Source: Mycobacteroides chelonae (GTDB lineage Bacteria; Actinomycetota; Actinomycetes; Mycobacteriales; Mycobacteriaceae). From it: a stretch of DNA of 64,000 bases. Position numbers and translations under genes: made by a program. Of the stretch, positions 26,746 to 35,545 are shown one piece after another. The DNA lies in contig JACHLF010000012.1 in NCBI GenBank assembly GCA_014204435.1, forward strand, positions 1-64,000, read 5' to 3'. Position 1 is the first letter of the stretch, and the number at the start of each line of letters is the position of its first letter. The notes under the pieces are model-generated. The model had not been told where the DNA came from and ran no database searches. It worked only from the letters and a program-made list of their open reading frames with translations.

Positions 26746-27597
26746 CTAAGCGATTACGGCGTGGCCGTTTTTGATGACGAGGTCCTCGCCGACATTGGTC
26801 TCGTACGAGAAGGCGCCGGCGGCGCCGTTGGTCCAGAAGTTGGTGGTGATGTCCTGCCCGGGCAGCACCGGCTTGGCGAACCGCACCGCGAGCTCCTTGA
26901 GACGGTCAGTGCGTGAGTCCGCCAGCTCGGTCAGCGCCGCCCATGACGTGAATGCCATGGTGCACAACCCATGCGCGATGATGCCCGGCAGCCCCGCCGC
27001 CACCGCGGCGTCGTTGTCGAGGTGAATCGGCATCGGGTCACCAGAGGCAGGGCTGTACCGGAACGTCTGGTCGTCATCGACGTGCTGTGTCAGCGTCGCG
27101 GTGGGCGAGTTTGCCTTGACCGACTCATCCAGCACGATGCTCGGCCCCAGCTCACCGCGCGTCTCACCCACGTCGTACTTGCGGAAGAAGAAGGTGACGT
27201 ACTGTTCGTTTACCAAATCACCTGCAGCATCCCGCGTTTCGGCATACACCGTGCCGCGAGTGCCGTTATCCATACCCTCGTAGCCCGTCATCTTCGACTT
27301 GGCGACCAACGTGTCTCCCGGCTTGATAGGCCGGTGGAACCTGAAGAACTGCTCACCGTGCACCACACGCGGAATCAGCTGATAGGGAACGACACTCATG
27401 GTGGTACCGACGAGCGACTGGAAGATGGGCACCACAGCGAAGACCGGGGGTGCCACCTCGCCCTTGCGGTGTTCCTCGATCGGATCGTTGGTGGCCTCGG
27501 CGTAGGCGATCAGCCGGTCCCTGTCGACCTCGATGGTGGTTTCTTCGCCCCATTGATCGAGGCCGTCGTTGTTGAACGGATACTTGGTGTCAGCCAT
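26746..27597 (-). CDS. MaoC-like enoyl-CoA hydratase 2
   Basis: 283 residues from the ATG at 27597 (MADTKYPFNNDGLDQWG). Double hot-dog architecture: an N-terminal decayed half and a C-terminal catalytic half with the hydratase-2 motif in FRYSPASGDPMPIHLDNDAA (Asp/His) and GIIAHGLCTMAF. Such enzymes hydrate 2-enoyl-CoA to (R)-3-hydroxyacyl-CoA, the substrate for the neighbouring SDR. Spacing is 21 bases to the SDR gene and 16 from the thiolase gene, so all three should be cotranscribed. Upstream in-frame codons would add an Arg/Ser-rich tail and were rejected. Confidence 0.9.
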   Translation of the reverse strand: MADTKYPFNNDGLDQWGEETTIEVDRDRLIAYAEATNDPIEEHRKGEVAPPVFAVVPIFQSLVGTTMSVVPYQLIPRVVHGEQFFRFHRPIKPGDTLVAKSKMTGYEGMDNGTRGTVYAETRDAAGDLVNEQYVTFFFRKYDVGETRGELGPSIVLDESVKANSPTATLTQHVDDDQTFRYSPASGDPMPIHLDNDAAVAAGLPGIIAHGLCTMAFTSWAALTELADSRTDRLKELAVRFAKPVLPGQDITTNFWTNGAAGAFSYETNVGEDLVIKNGHAVIA

Positions 27598-27613
27598 GGT
27601 ACGCCAGCCCCTT

Positions 27614-28831
27614 TCAGCGATTTGCCGGCTTGTAGGCCGTGACCACGCAGGCGCCGCCGAGGCCGAGGTTGTGCTGCAGCGCGACCTTCGCATCGTCCAC
27701 CTGACGCTTGTCGGCGTCGCCGCGCAGCTGCCAGGTGAGCTCGGCACACTGCGCCAGGCCGGTCGCACCCAGAGGGTGCCCCTTGGAGATCAATCCGCCC
27801 GAGGGGTTGACTACCCAGCGACCACCGTAGGTGGTGTCGCCGTTGTCGACCAGCTTGCCGCCCTCACCCTCCGCACACAGTCCGAGCGCCTCGTAGGCAA
27901 TCAGCTCGTTGGCGGAGAAGCAATCATGCAGCTCGATGACATCGACGTCATCGGCCGAAATCTGCGCCTGCTCATAGACTTTCTGCGCTGCGAGCTTCGC
28001 CATGTCGAACCCGACCAGCGTGATCGCCGACTTGGATTCCAGGGTGCCCGGAATGTCGGTCGTCATGGCCTGGCCCACGATCTCCACGGCCCGGTCACCG
28101 AGCCCGTTCTCCTCGACGAATCGCTCCGAGGCCAGGATGGCCGCACCCGAACCGTCCGAAGTCGGCGAACACTGCAGCTTGGTCAGCGGCGCATAGATCT
28201 CCTTGGCGTCCAAGATGTCCTGGAGGGTGTACTCCTCCTGGAACTGCGCGTAGGGGTTGTTCACCGAATGCTTGTGGTTCTTGTGGCCGATCTTGGCGAA
28301 GTGCTCGGCGGTGGTGCCGTACTTCTGCATGTGCTCGCGCCCTGCCGCGCCGAACATCCACGGCGCGGGCGGAAAAGCGAAGTCGAACAACCCGGCGAGC
28401 GCCTCGATATGCCGCTGCATCGGCTGCTCGCGGTCGGTGAAAGTCGCACCTAATGAGCCGGGCTGCATCTTCTCGAACCCCAGGGCAAGCGTGACATCGG
28501 CAAGCCCGCCACGAATGGCCTGGGCCGCGTTGAACAGCGCGGTCGAACCTGTCGAACAGTTGTTATTGACGTTGGTGACCGGGATGCCGGTCATGCCGAG
28601 CTCATAGACGGCGCGCTGACCGGAGGTGGATTCTCCCGCGCAGTACCCGACATAGGCGGCTTCCACCTTGTCGTAGTCGATGCCGGCGTCGTTCAGCGCG
28701 TTGGTACCCGACTCCTTGGCCATGGCCGGGTAATCCCAGCCCTCACGTCGTCCGGGTTTCTCGAATTTCGTCATCCCGACGCCGATGACGTAGACCTTTT
28801 CCAAAACCTTTGACGATCCCTTTGGGGGCAT
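27614..28831 (-). CDS. SCP-X-type thiolase / lipid-transfer protein
   Basis: 405 residues from the ATG at 28831, preceded by AAAGGAG. The nucleophile is C92 in NNNCSTGSTAL; ELHDCFSANEL and NPSGGLISKGHPLGATG supply the other conserved His/Cys positions. This subfamily cleaves 3-oxoacyl-CoAs with bulky or branched (often sterol side-chain) groups. The TetR gene lies 177 bases upstream on the same strand and a small palindrome falls between them. Extra N-terminal codons upstream (MAMPPSKCVQ) lack a ribosome site. Confidence 0.9.
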   Translation of the reverse strand: MPPKGSSKVLEKVYVIGVGMTKFEKPGRREGWDYPAMAKESGTNALNDAGIDYDKVEAAYVGYCAGESTSGQRAVYELGMTGIPVTNVNNNCSTGSTALFNAAQAIRGGLADVTLALGFEKMQPGSLGATFTDREQPMQRHIEALAGLFDFAFPPAPWMFGAAGREHMQKYGTTAEHFAKIGHKNHKHSVNNPYAQFQEEYTLQDILDAKEIYAPLTKLQCSPTSDGSGAAILASERFVEENGLGDRAVEIVGQAMTTDIPGTLESKSAITLVGFDMAKLAAQKVYEQAQISADDVDVIELHDCFSANELIAYEALGLCAEGEGGKLVDNGDTTYGGRWVVNPSGGLISKGHPLGATGLAQCAELTWQLRGDADKRQVDDAKVALQHNLGLGGACVVTAYKPANR

Positions 28832-28874
28832 GGTTGCAAGCTCCTTTTGCACACACTTCGATGGGGGCATCGCC

Positions 28875-28889
28875 AACGTAACATACGTT
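28875..28889. promoter_or_regulatory. Possible TetR operator upstream of the thiolase operon
   Basis: AACGTAACATACGTT has 5-bp arms (AACGT/ACGTT) around AACAT, 44 bases before the thiolase start and downstream of a TetR gene on the same strand. Short, so only suggestive. Confidence 0.35.
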
Positions 28890-29008
28890 CTATCCTGAAT
28901 GTAAGGGTGCGGTACAAATGTATTGTCATGGCGCAGAAGTGCCTCAGCACCGAACGATGTACATGGTGAACGCGTGTCGAACTCACCCGGAACACCCGGG
29001 GCATTTAC

Positions 29009-29644
29009 CTACAGTGCAGTTTGTTTCTGTGTAGCAGGGGCCAGCCCGCGAAGCCGCAGCTCCAGCATCTCCTTGGCCCGGGACCAGCGGCGATCACGGG
29101 TTTCCTGGGAAGCGGTCAGGCTGCTGACCAGCAGACCGCGAATGATGTCCATGGCAAGCAGGCCGAAGTCACGCCGATCTTGGGACGAGATCGGGTCGTC
29201 ATCGTCCAGCACGTTGAGCGCCGACAGATTATGCAGCACCATCTTTTCGAACTGGTCCAGGTGCACCCGCAGATCCACCTCGGTCCGCGCTGCGATGAGC
29301 AATTCGACCACCGCGACAAACAGCGGCCCCTGATGAATCCGCCACAGCACATCGAGATAGCGCTGGATCGGGTCGGCGGACTGGTCCATCGCCATCAGCT
29401 CTTCGAGCACGGCCTGGGTCCGCTTGAATGCGAGGTGCCGCACCGATTCGGCCATGAGCTCCGACTTGGACTGGAAATGATGGATCAATGCGCCGCGGGT
29501 GACACCGGCCCGGCTTGCGATGCGCGAGGTGGTGGTGCCGGAGTACCCGAACTCGACGAGGCACTCGATGGTCGCTTCAAGCAACCGGGCCTGCATCGCC
29601 GCCGAACGCTCCTCCTGAGTGCGTCGCGGCGTGGGCATTCCCAC
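29009..29644 (-). CDS. TetR-family transcriptional regulator
   Basis: 211 residues. The N-terminal helix-turn-helix is TTSRIASRAGVTRGALIHHFQSKSELM (about 37-63), a standard TetR pattern; the rest is a helical ligand domain with VVELLIAARTEVDLRVHLDQFEKM. Its nearest genes downstream on the same strand are the thiolase, MaoC and SDR, which it probably controls with an acyl-CoA-like ligand. That link is positional. The C-terminal RLRGLAPATQKQTAL tail is unstructured. Confidence 0.88.
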   Translation of the reverse strand: MGMPTPRRTQEERSAAMQARLLEATIECLVEFGYSGTTTSRIASRAGVTRGALIHHFQSKSELMAESVRHLAFKRTQAVLEELMAMDQSADPIQRYLDVLWRIHQGPLFVAVVELLIAARTEVDLRVHLDQFEKMVLHNLSALNVLDDDDPISSQDRRDFGLLAMDIIRGLLVSSLTASQETRDRRWSRAKEMLELRLRGLAPATQKQTAL

Positions 29645-29676
29645 ATTGCACCACAGTCAGACCAACCGAAAAGCGG

Positions 29677-30807
29677 CTATCGGCCGGTCACCTGGTGGAA
29701 GATTTGCGCTGCCTGTGCCTCGTACTTCGCATAGGCATCGGGGAACGCTGAGCGCTGAACCGACTGCGCGGCTTGGGCGACACTCATGTCCTGCCATCCC
29801 GACACCTTGACCAATTGGTCATAGAACTTGCCGGCCGACCTCGTCGGATCCATCAGATCGGCTGTGGCTCCCCAGCTTTGACGCTGCTGGAACGGACCCA
29901 CCGAGTCATGATCATGTCCCACACCGTCATTGGCCAGCATCATGGAGTCCGGCACCGACGAGTTCGCGAGACTTCGCAGGCCCGACTCGGTGAGCGCAGT
30001 CGCCAACGCGATCTGAATCGCTTCGGGAGAAAGCCCACGCCGCAGACCTTCTTCGATGATCTTGCGGGCCACTTCCATCTGGCCTGCGTCGAGATTCATG
30101 AATACCGACGGGCCCGAGGGGCGCAGCGACGGAGCACCGGTGTTGGAGTAGCTGCCGTCGGGCACGCTGTGGCCTCCACCTCCACCATGGCCTCCGCCGA
30201 AACCTCCACCGCCGCTGCCGCCACCGAATCCACCGCTGCCGGCCCTCATAGAACCGGCTGCCGCGCCCCCGGTGCTGGCCGGTGTGAACGCCGCGGGCTG
30301 GGTGCTGGCGGCATTGTGCTCGGCGTCGACGTTCGCCGAGGCCTTGCGCAGATCGTTGGAGGAGGTGCGGTCGACCTCTTCAAGCGACTTGAGTGCCTGC
30401 CGAATCGCGTCGGTCAGTCGCCGAGCCTCGGCCTGCAGATCCCGGTTGCCCTCTGGAGCGGTGACGGTGCCGTCGTCGGCGACCTGTAAGCCCTTGGAGT
30501 GGGCCTCGTCCACCAGTGCCAACACCTTGTCACGCGCCGCGGTCAGCGAGGAGTGCCCGCCGCGAACCGCCTCGGCGACGCTGCTGATCGCGAACGAGAG
30601 CCGGTTCGTGGACGACTGCTCACTCGAGGCCTGGTCGTAGGCGGACTGAAAGGCCTTGCCCTTCCAAAACGACTCTGCCGAGTCCAGGTCGCGAACCACC
30701 CCGTCGATCGACAGATCCAAGTTCTTGCTGGCGTCCTCGATTGCCTTTGCGGCGGCGGCGAGGTTGGCAACATCCCACCCGCGTAGCTGCGAAATCGTCG
30801 GCCTCAC
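29677..30807 (-). CDS. ESX-type secreted protein with C-terminal lytic transglycosylase-like domain
   Basis: 376 residues. The N-terminal ~150 residues are a helical hairpin like WXG100/Esp substrates, with WKG in AESFWKGKAFQSAYDQ as the turn. A Gly-rich linker follows (about 190-225; GGFGGGSGGGGFGGGHGGGGG). The C-terminal domain (about 240-376) has ALATALTESGLRSLAN, with the probable catalytic Glu, and DSVGPFQQRQSWG, like soluble lytic transglycosylases, so it should cut peptidoglycan. No Sec signal is present; export through a type VII system is inferred. The GTG start overlaps the stop of the small partner gene. Similar in layout to the ESX-2-linked Rv3896c product. Confidence 0.82.
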   Translation of the reverse strand: MRPTISQLRGWDVANLAAAAKAIEDASKNLDLSIDGVVRDLDSAESFWKGKAFQSAYDQASSEQSSTNRLSFAISSVAEAVRGGHSSLTAARDKVLALVDEAHSKGLQVADDGTVTAPEGNRDLQAEARRLTDAIRQALKSLEEVDRTSSNDLRKASANVDAEHNAASTQPAAFTPASTGGAAAGSMRAGSGGFGGGSGGGGFGGGHGGGGGHSVPDGSYSNTGAPSLRPSGPSVFMNLDAGQMEVARKIIEEGLRRGLSPEAIQIALATALTESGLRSLANSSVPDSMMLANDGVGHDHDSVGPFQQRQSWGATADLMDPTRSAGKFYDQLVKVSGWQDMSVAQAAQSVQRSAFPDAYAKYEAQAAQIFHQVTGR

Positions 30808-31103
30808 AGCCTGACCTCCCCGGCCCTCGTGACCAGCTTGCCATTGACGGCATCCTGGCCCGTCAACGACCCCGAGCTGTTCTGGACAAAGTTCGAGATG
30901 CTCTCGATGCGCTCGGAAGCACCGCCCCCGGCCCGCTTGAGTGCCGCGCTGACCGCCCGCAGCACCTCGGCGAACTCGGTACCGGCGACCGCGTTGGCCG
31001 CCGCCTCGAAGTCGACCTCAGGGATTGCTTCCTGCGCACGTCCCGCCACGCGACTGGCCAGACGTGCCATCTCGGCGCTGTTGGCCTTCATGGTGTCGCT
31101 CAT
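30804..31103 (-). CDS. EspC/WXG100-like small type VII secretion partner
   Basis: 99 residues from the ATG at 31103 with a GGGGAGGT ribosome site. The protein is a predicted helical hairpin (MKANSAEMARLASRVAGRAQ, then AVSAALKRAGGGASERIESISNFV) with no signal peptide, consistent with the EspC-type family of ESX secretion targets. Coupled by a GTGA overlap to the transglycosylase-like gene, so the two products probably form a heterodimer for export. A strict WXG motif is missing. No ESX core genes (ecc) are in the window, so the machinery must be elsewhere. Confidence 0.75.
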   Translation of the reverse strand: MSDTMKANSAEMARLASRVAGRAQEAIPEVDFEAAANAVAGTEFAEVLRAVSAALKRAGGGASERIESISNFVQNSSGSLTGQDAVNGKLVTRAGEVRL

Positions 31104-31298
31104 AGATACCTCCCCAAGGAACCGGTCCCGCGCGCACGTGACGGCGCGGTTCATCGCCGGAATGTGCCTCTGATCAGATACGACGGCACTAGTGCCGATT
31201 TGGTTCCATGTTTTTCGACTTTTTTTGCCAAATCCCCCCCAGGCCAGGTGCGGACAAATCACCAGGTCCAGAGCTCCAGTTGGGGAACAATACGACCC

Positions 31299-31472
31299 AT
31301 GGGCGACGAAGTCGCACGCACCCAGTTCACCGGTGAGCACCGCCGGGCCTATCGCACCAAGGTGCAGAACTGTATCGACGTCTTCGAAACCATGCGCTCG
31401 AAGTCCCGGTTCGACTTCGAGCGGCCGCTGACCGGCATGGAAATCGAGTTCAACCTCGTCGACAGCGACTAG
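31299..31472 (+). pseudogene. Truncated N-terminus of a glutamate-cysteine ligase family (GCS2-like) protein
   Basis: 57 codons (MGDEVARTQFTGEHRRAYR ... PLTGMEIEFNLVDSD) then TAG. The end GMEIE-NLVD is the first strand of the glutamate-cysteine ligase-like fold, which in full proteins continues for several hundred residues; nothing homologous follows in any frame, as egtE starts immediately on the other strand. It therefore looks like a gene cut off by a deletion. It may still be transcribed, since the upstream region is intact, but the fragment lacks most of the active site. Confidence 0.65.
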
Positions 31473-31523
31473 GCCGCGAACGTCACGGAACGCAGACAAT
31501 TCGTCCGGATTCTCTGCGTGCCG

Positions 31524-32606
31524 CTACGCTCGGCCAAGGGGGCCCAACACCTTAGCCAACAACTCCAGCTCCTCATCGGTGCCGTCCACGTGGGGACTGA
31601 TCCGCAGCACCGGCTTGGTCATCTCGAACGGCGCACGCATCGTCTCGGCAGCGGTCGCCACGATCGTGTGTTCCTCGATCAGGCGTGCGCGCACCGCGAC
31701 AACGTCGACGTCGCCGACGGGCTCGATCGTGGTGATGGCGCTGGGCTCGTCGACTGCCTCCACCACCCGCCAGTCCTTGAGTTCTCCCAGTATCTTTCGG
31801 GAAGATCGACCACGCTCGGCCAATGCGCCCTGAACCTGCGAGGGACCGGCAGCCAAATGCTGGCCAACCGCAACCGACAGCCCCACCCAGCCCGCCACGT
31901 GGGCCTCCACATGACCCGCCCATTGCGGAATCAGATGCGCCAGGGACGGGTTGATGGCGAGTACCCCCACCCCGCGGGGTCCGGCCAACCATTTACGCGA
32001 CGGCGCATACATGGCATCGGCGCCGCGGGTGCAGTCGATATGCCCCAGAGCCTGTGCGGCGTCGACGACGACAGGGAGTCCGGCCGCTCGCGCCATCGCC
32101 ACCATCTCGGCGGCGGGTTGCACCGTGCCGCGGTGACTGCCGACCGCCGTCACATGCACCAGGTCGATCTTTTCACGACGCAGGAACACCTCGATCCCCT
32201 CGAGATCGGCGCGACCGTCCCCATCGACCGGCAGCCACACCGGAGTAAATCCGAAGTGGTGCATGATCATCAAATTCGGACCGAATTCACCTGGCAAGCA
32301 GGCGATAACACGTCCGGAATCGGCGGGCCAAGACTGCAGGAGCGTACGACCGGCATCAGCGGCACCGGTGGTGAACAGCACGTGAGCCTCTGGCATGCCC
32401 GTCAGCTGGCGCACCGCCGCACGCCCGGCGTCCAGCACCGGCGTCGCGGCCTCTTGCGCCACGTATCCGCCAATCTGCGCCTCATGCTCGGCGTGCTGCG
32501 CCACCGCCCGGATGGTCTCGATGCTCTGCCGTGAACATGCCGCCGAGTCCAGGTGCACACCGAGGACCGGAGGCCGGACCTGCCGCCACTGGTCTCCCAG
32601 GCTCAC
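31524..32606 (-). CDS. egtE: Ergothioneine biosynthesis PLP-dependent C-S lyase EgtE
   Basis: 360 residues of the class V aminotransferase fold. It cleaves hercynylcysteine sulfoxide to ergothioneine in the last step of the pathway. The cofactor Lys is in YAPSRKWLAGPRGVGVLAI, with DAAQALGHIDC before it supplying the Asp that binds the pyridine nitrogen. Its ATG overlaps egtD by four bases, and it closes the egtABCDE operon. Similar in length to the M. tuberculosis enzyme. Confidence 0.92.
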   Translation of the reverse strand: MSLGDQWRQVRPPVLGVHLDSAACSRQSIETIRAVAQHAEHEAQIGGYVAQEAATPVLDAGRAAVRQLTGMPEAHVLFTTGAADAGRTLLQSWPADSGRVIACLPGEFGPNLMIMHHFGFTPVWLPVDGDGRADLEGIEVFLRREKIDLVHVTAVGSHRGTVQPAAEMVAMARAAGLPVVVDAAQALGHIDCTRGADAMYAPSRKWLAGPRGVGVLAINPSLAHLIPQWAGHVEAHVAGWVGLSVAVGQHLAAGPSQVQGALAERGRSSRKILGELKDWRVVEAVDEPSAITTIEPVGDVDVVAVRARLIEEHTIVATAAETMRAPFEMTKPVLRISPHVDGTDEELELLAKVLGPLGRA

Positions 32607-33571
32607 TGCTTCACCGCGAGCGACAGCCCGAAGTCATCGGAATCGTCAGTCCACCAGTGAGACTGATGCAGACCCGCCGCCGCCAACTCCCGAGCCACGC
32701 CCTCGCGCCGGAACTTGCACGATACCTCGGTCAGCATCATCTCCCCTGCATCGAAGTGCACCGTGAGGTCCAGTGCTTCGATGCTGACCTGGTGATCGCA
32801 TGTCGAACGCAACCACATCTCCATGCGCTCCTCGTCGTCATTCCACAACGCGACGTGTTCAAAGGTGTCAAGGTCGAAATCTGCGTCGAGTTCACGATTG
32901 ATCACGGCCAGCACGTTGCGGTTGAAGGCGGCGGTGACACCGGTACTGTCATCATAGGCACGCACCAGCCGTGCGGAGTCCTTGACCAAATCCGTACCCA
33001 ACAAGAGCATTTCACCCGGTCGCAGCGTGGACGCGACATCGGCCAGGAAGCGTGCCCGCGGATGCGTGGTCAGATTCCCGATCGTGGACCCGAGGAAGGC
33101 CACCAGGCGCCGGCCGTCCCGGGGAATCTGCCCGAGGTCCTTCTCGAAGTCACCGCATACGGCACGAACCCGCATTCCGGGATACTCCGCGACCAGCGCA
33201 TCTCCCGCCGCACGCAGCACCCCGGAGTCCACATCGAAAGGAATGAAGGTGCCGGGGCCCAACGCATCCAGCAGCATCCGGGTCTTCTCGGAGGTGCCGC
33301 TGCCCAACTCCACCAAGGTGTCGGCTCCGGAGACCGCCGCGATATCGGCGGCGTGCACGCGCAGCAGGCCCGCCTCGGTACGTGTGGGGTAGTACTCCGG
33401 GAGTCGAGTGATCTCGTCGAACAGATCACTACCCACCTCGTCGTAAAACCATTTAGGGGGAATCGATTTCGCCCCTGCCGTCAACCCTTGCCGCACATCG
33501 CGCCGTAGCGCTGCCGCTGCCGCACCGGAAGCCAGGTGATTCTCGAAAGTCAGGGCAGACAATGGAGTCAT
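32603..33571 (-). CDS. egtD: L-histidine N-alpha-methyltransferase EgtD
   Basis: 322 residues. SAM-dependent enzyme that trimethylates histidine to hercynine. The SAM-binding glycine segment is TLVELGSGTSEKTRMLLDAL; FLGSTIGNL follows, and the C-terminal substrate part has EVSCKFRREGVARELAAAG. Length and motifs match EgtD of other mycobacteria (about 321). It overlaps both egtC and egtE by four bases. Confidence 0.95.
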   Translation of the reverse strand: MTPLSALTFENHLASGAAAAALRRDVRQGLTAGAKSIPPKWFYDEVGSDLFDEITRLPEYYPTRTEAGLLRVHAADIAAVSGADTLVELGSGTSEKTRMLLDALGPGTFIPFDVDSGVLRAAGDALVAEYPGMRVRAVCGDFEKDLGQIPRDGRRLVAFLGSTIGNLTTHPRARFLADVASTLRPGEMLLLGTDLVKDSARLVRAYDDSTGVTAAFNRNVLAVINRELDADFDLDTFEHVALWNDDEERMEMWLRSTCDHQVSIEALDLTVHFDAGEMMLTEVSCKFRREGVARELAAAGLHQSHWWTDDSDDFGLSLAVKQ

Positions 33572-34248
33572 AATCCTTCTACTTCCACCTTCCCCTCGCG
33601 TACCCGGACCAATTGCCGGTCCGGGATGTCGACCCAGGACGGGTCGTCGTCGTACGGTTCACTCGCCACCACCACACCGTCGGCGGCCTCCAAAATCGAC
33701 AGGGTGTCACCCCAGGTCGTGGCGATCAACTCATGTCCGTTGGCCACCAGAATGTTCAGTCGAGCCCCCGGATCGGCAGCACCGATCTGTCGCACCGTCT
33801 CCCCCAGATTCTCCGCCCCGGAGACGAATATGCGTGCCGCCAGGACCGCACTGTCCACCACGGATTCGGCGCCGAACACCTCGCCCACAGCGACACGATC
33901 GACGATTCCATTGTGCGACAACATCCATGTCCCGTCCGTGAACGGCGCGGCCGCCGACTCGTCGATGGGCATCCCGACGCTGGCCGATCGGACCGCGGCC
34001 ACGACGCATCCGCTGCGCAGCGCGGGAGCCACCGAGGCAAAGGACGCATCGCCCCACAGTGGCCGCGCACTACGCCACCGGCGCGGTGCCCCGTCGGCGA
34101 AGAATCCGGCACCCCATCCGTCGGCGTTCACCCGGCCATGTTTTTGGCGCCGTGGCGAATACGACTGCACCAAGAGGCCGTGCGGCGGGTCGAGCATCAG
34201 CGATGCCAAGCTCCGAGGCTCACCCAGCCAGCCCAGATGACGACACAT
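33568..34248 (-). CDS. egtC: Gamma-glutamyl-hercynylcysteine sulfoxide hydrolase EgtC
   Basis: 226 residues of the class II glutamine amidotransferase (Ntn hydrolase) type. After Met removal Cys2 (MCRHLGWLG) is the nucleophile. It hydrolyses the gamma-glutamyl group from the EgtB product. WMLSHNGIVD and DSAVLAARIFV are family blocks. I used the ATG at 34248 because it puts the Cys at position 2; the reading frame is open further upstream. One base separates it from the egtB stop. Confidence 0.93.
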   Translation of the reverse strand: MCRHLGWLGEPRSLASLMLDPPHGLLVQSYSPRRQKHGRVNADGWGAGFFADGAPRRWRSARPLWGDASFASVAPALRSGCVVAAVRSASVGMPIDESAAAPFTDGTWMLSHNGIVDRVAVGEVFGAESVVDSAVLAARIFVSGAENLGETVRQIGAADPGARLNILVANGHELIATTWGDTLSILEAADGVVVASEPYDDDPSWVDIPDRQLVRVREGKVEVEGL

Positions 34249-34249
34249 G

Positions 34250-35545
34250 CTAGACGTCCCAGGCCAGACGCAGGCCACTGAAGATTTGTCGCCGGATCGG
34301 GTGATCCCAGTTACGAAAGCTGGGCCGCATGATCGACGGCGCCACCGCCCAGGAGCCGCCGCGCAGCACGCGGTAGTCACCGGCCCCGGAACCCTCGAAA
34401 AACGGCTCGCTGTACTGCTGGTAGATCATCGGGGTGAAACCGGGCCAGGGCCGCAGCGGAGACGTCGTCCACTCCCACACATCACCGAGCATCTGCTCGG
34501 CGCCGTAGGCCGACGCGGACTTCGGATAGGCGCCCACTGGGGCGGGCCTCAATGCGCCACCACCAAGATTGGCCAGGTCTCGACTCGGGGAATCCGAGCC
34601 CCACGGGAAGCGCCGTCGCGCACCAATTTCCGGGTCCCACACGCAGGCCTTCTCCCACTCGGACTCGGTCGGCAGCCGCGCACCCGCCCAGGATGCGTAC
34701 GCCTGCGCCTCGTGAAAGGTGACATGTTGCACCGGCTCGTCGGGCATGATCTCCAGCTCACGCCCGAACCGTGTGAGCGTTCCACCGTCGTTCCAGAACA
34801 TGGGCGCCGTCAGGTTCTCCGCACATCGGTGCCTCCACCCGACCTCGGTCCAGAATTCCTGGCGCCGGTAGCCGTCATCGGCGATGAAAGCCGACCATTC
34901 AGCGTTAGTTACTGGGACCGTACCGATCCGGAAACTCTTGAGGTGCACGGTGTGTGCCGGTCGTTCGTTGTCGAGCGAGAACGGCTCGTCGACCGGATCG
35001 ACGCCGAGAACGAACGGACCCTCGGGCACCAGTACAGAGGTTCCCGCTACGCCGGACCTCCCCGATGGCAACGCTTCGACGTGCTCCAACAGCGCTGCGC
35101 CGCGGCGAATCGACAAGGCCTGCAACATGGTTTCGTCGTGTTGATTCTCATGACTCAACACCATGGCGTAGGTGAATTCGTCCGCGCGCGCGGAACCATC
35201 GGAGGGCAACGCCTCCAACCGATCCAAAACCCTGCCGCGTACTTCGTGGCAGAAGGAGCGCGCCTGTGCCGGGGACAGCAGCGGCAGTTGCACCCTGCTG
35301 GCCCGGGTATGACGGAACGCGTCGTACAGCGACTCGATCTCGCCGGGCAGCATCCCCGGTTTGCGTGGATCTCCGCCGCGCAGCAGCCACAGTTCTTCCT
35401 GCTGTCCGATATGTGCGAGGTCCCACACCAGCGGGCTCATCAGCGGGTCGTACTGACGATGCAGTTCGGTATCGTCATGGTCGGTGATCGTCAGCGTGCG
35501 CACGCGCGTGGCCTCCAGGTCGCGCGCCAACTCTTCCCGGTTCAT
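34250..35545 (-). CDS. egtB: Hercynine oxygenase EgtB (sulfoxide synthase)
   Basis: 431 residues from the ATG at 35545. Non-heme iron enzyme that joins gamma-glutamylcysteine to hercynine using O2. The N-terminal DinB-like domain supplies the three-His iron site: His in WDLAHIGQQEELW and the pair in SHENQHDETM. The C-terminal formylglycine-generating-like domain ends with YRVLRGGSWAVAPSIMRPSFRNWD. Overlaps egtA by four bases. Confidence 0.95.
   Translation of the reverse strand: MNREELARDLEATRVRTLTITDHDDTELHRQYDPLMSPLVWDLAHIGQQEELWLLRGGDPRKPGMLPGEIESLYDAFRHTRASRVQLPLLSPAQARSFCHEVRGRVLDRLEALPSDGSARADEFTYAMVLSHENQHDETMLQALSIRRGAALLEHVEALPSGRSGVAGTSVLVPEGPFVLGVDPVDEPFSLDNERPAHTVHLKSFRIGTVPVTNAEWSAFIADDGYRRQEFWTEVGWRHRCAENLTAPMFWNDGGTLTRFGRELEIMPDEPVQHVTFHEAQAYASWAGARLPTESEWEKACVWDPEIGARRRFPWGSDSPSRDLANLGGGALRPAPVGAYPKSASAYGAEQMLGDVWEWTTSPLRPWPGFTPMIYQQYSEPFFEGSGAGDYRVLRGGSWAVAPSIMRPSFRNWDHPIRRQIFSGLRLAWDV

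Noticed and set aside
30160..30245. Short repeats in the Gly-rich stretch that look like a tandem array
   Set aside because: They are GGC/GGT codons of the linker in the ESX-type hydrolase, not CRISPR or intergenic repeats.
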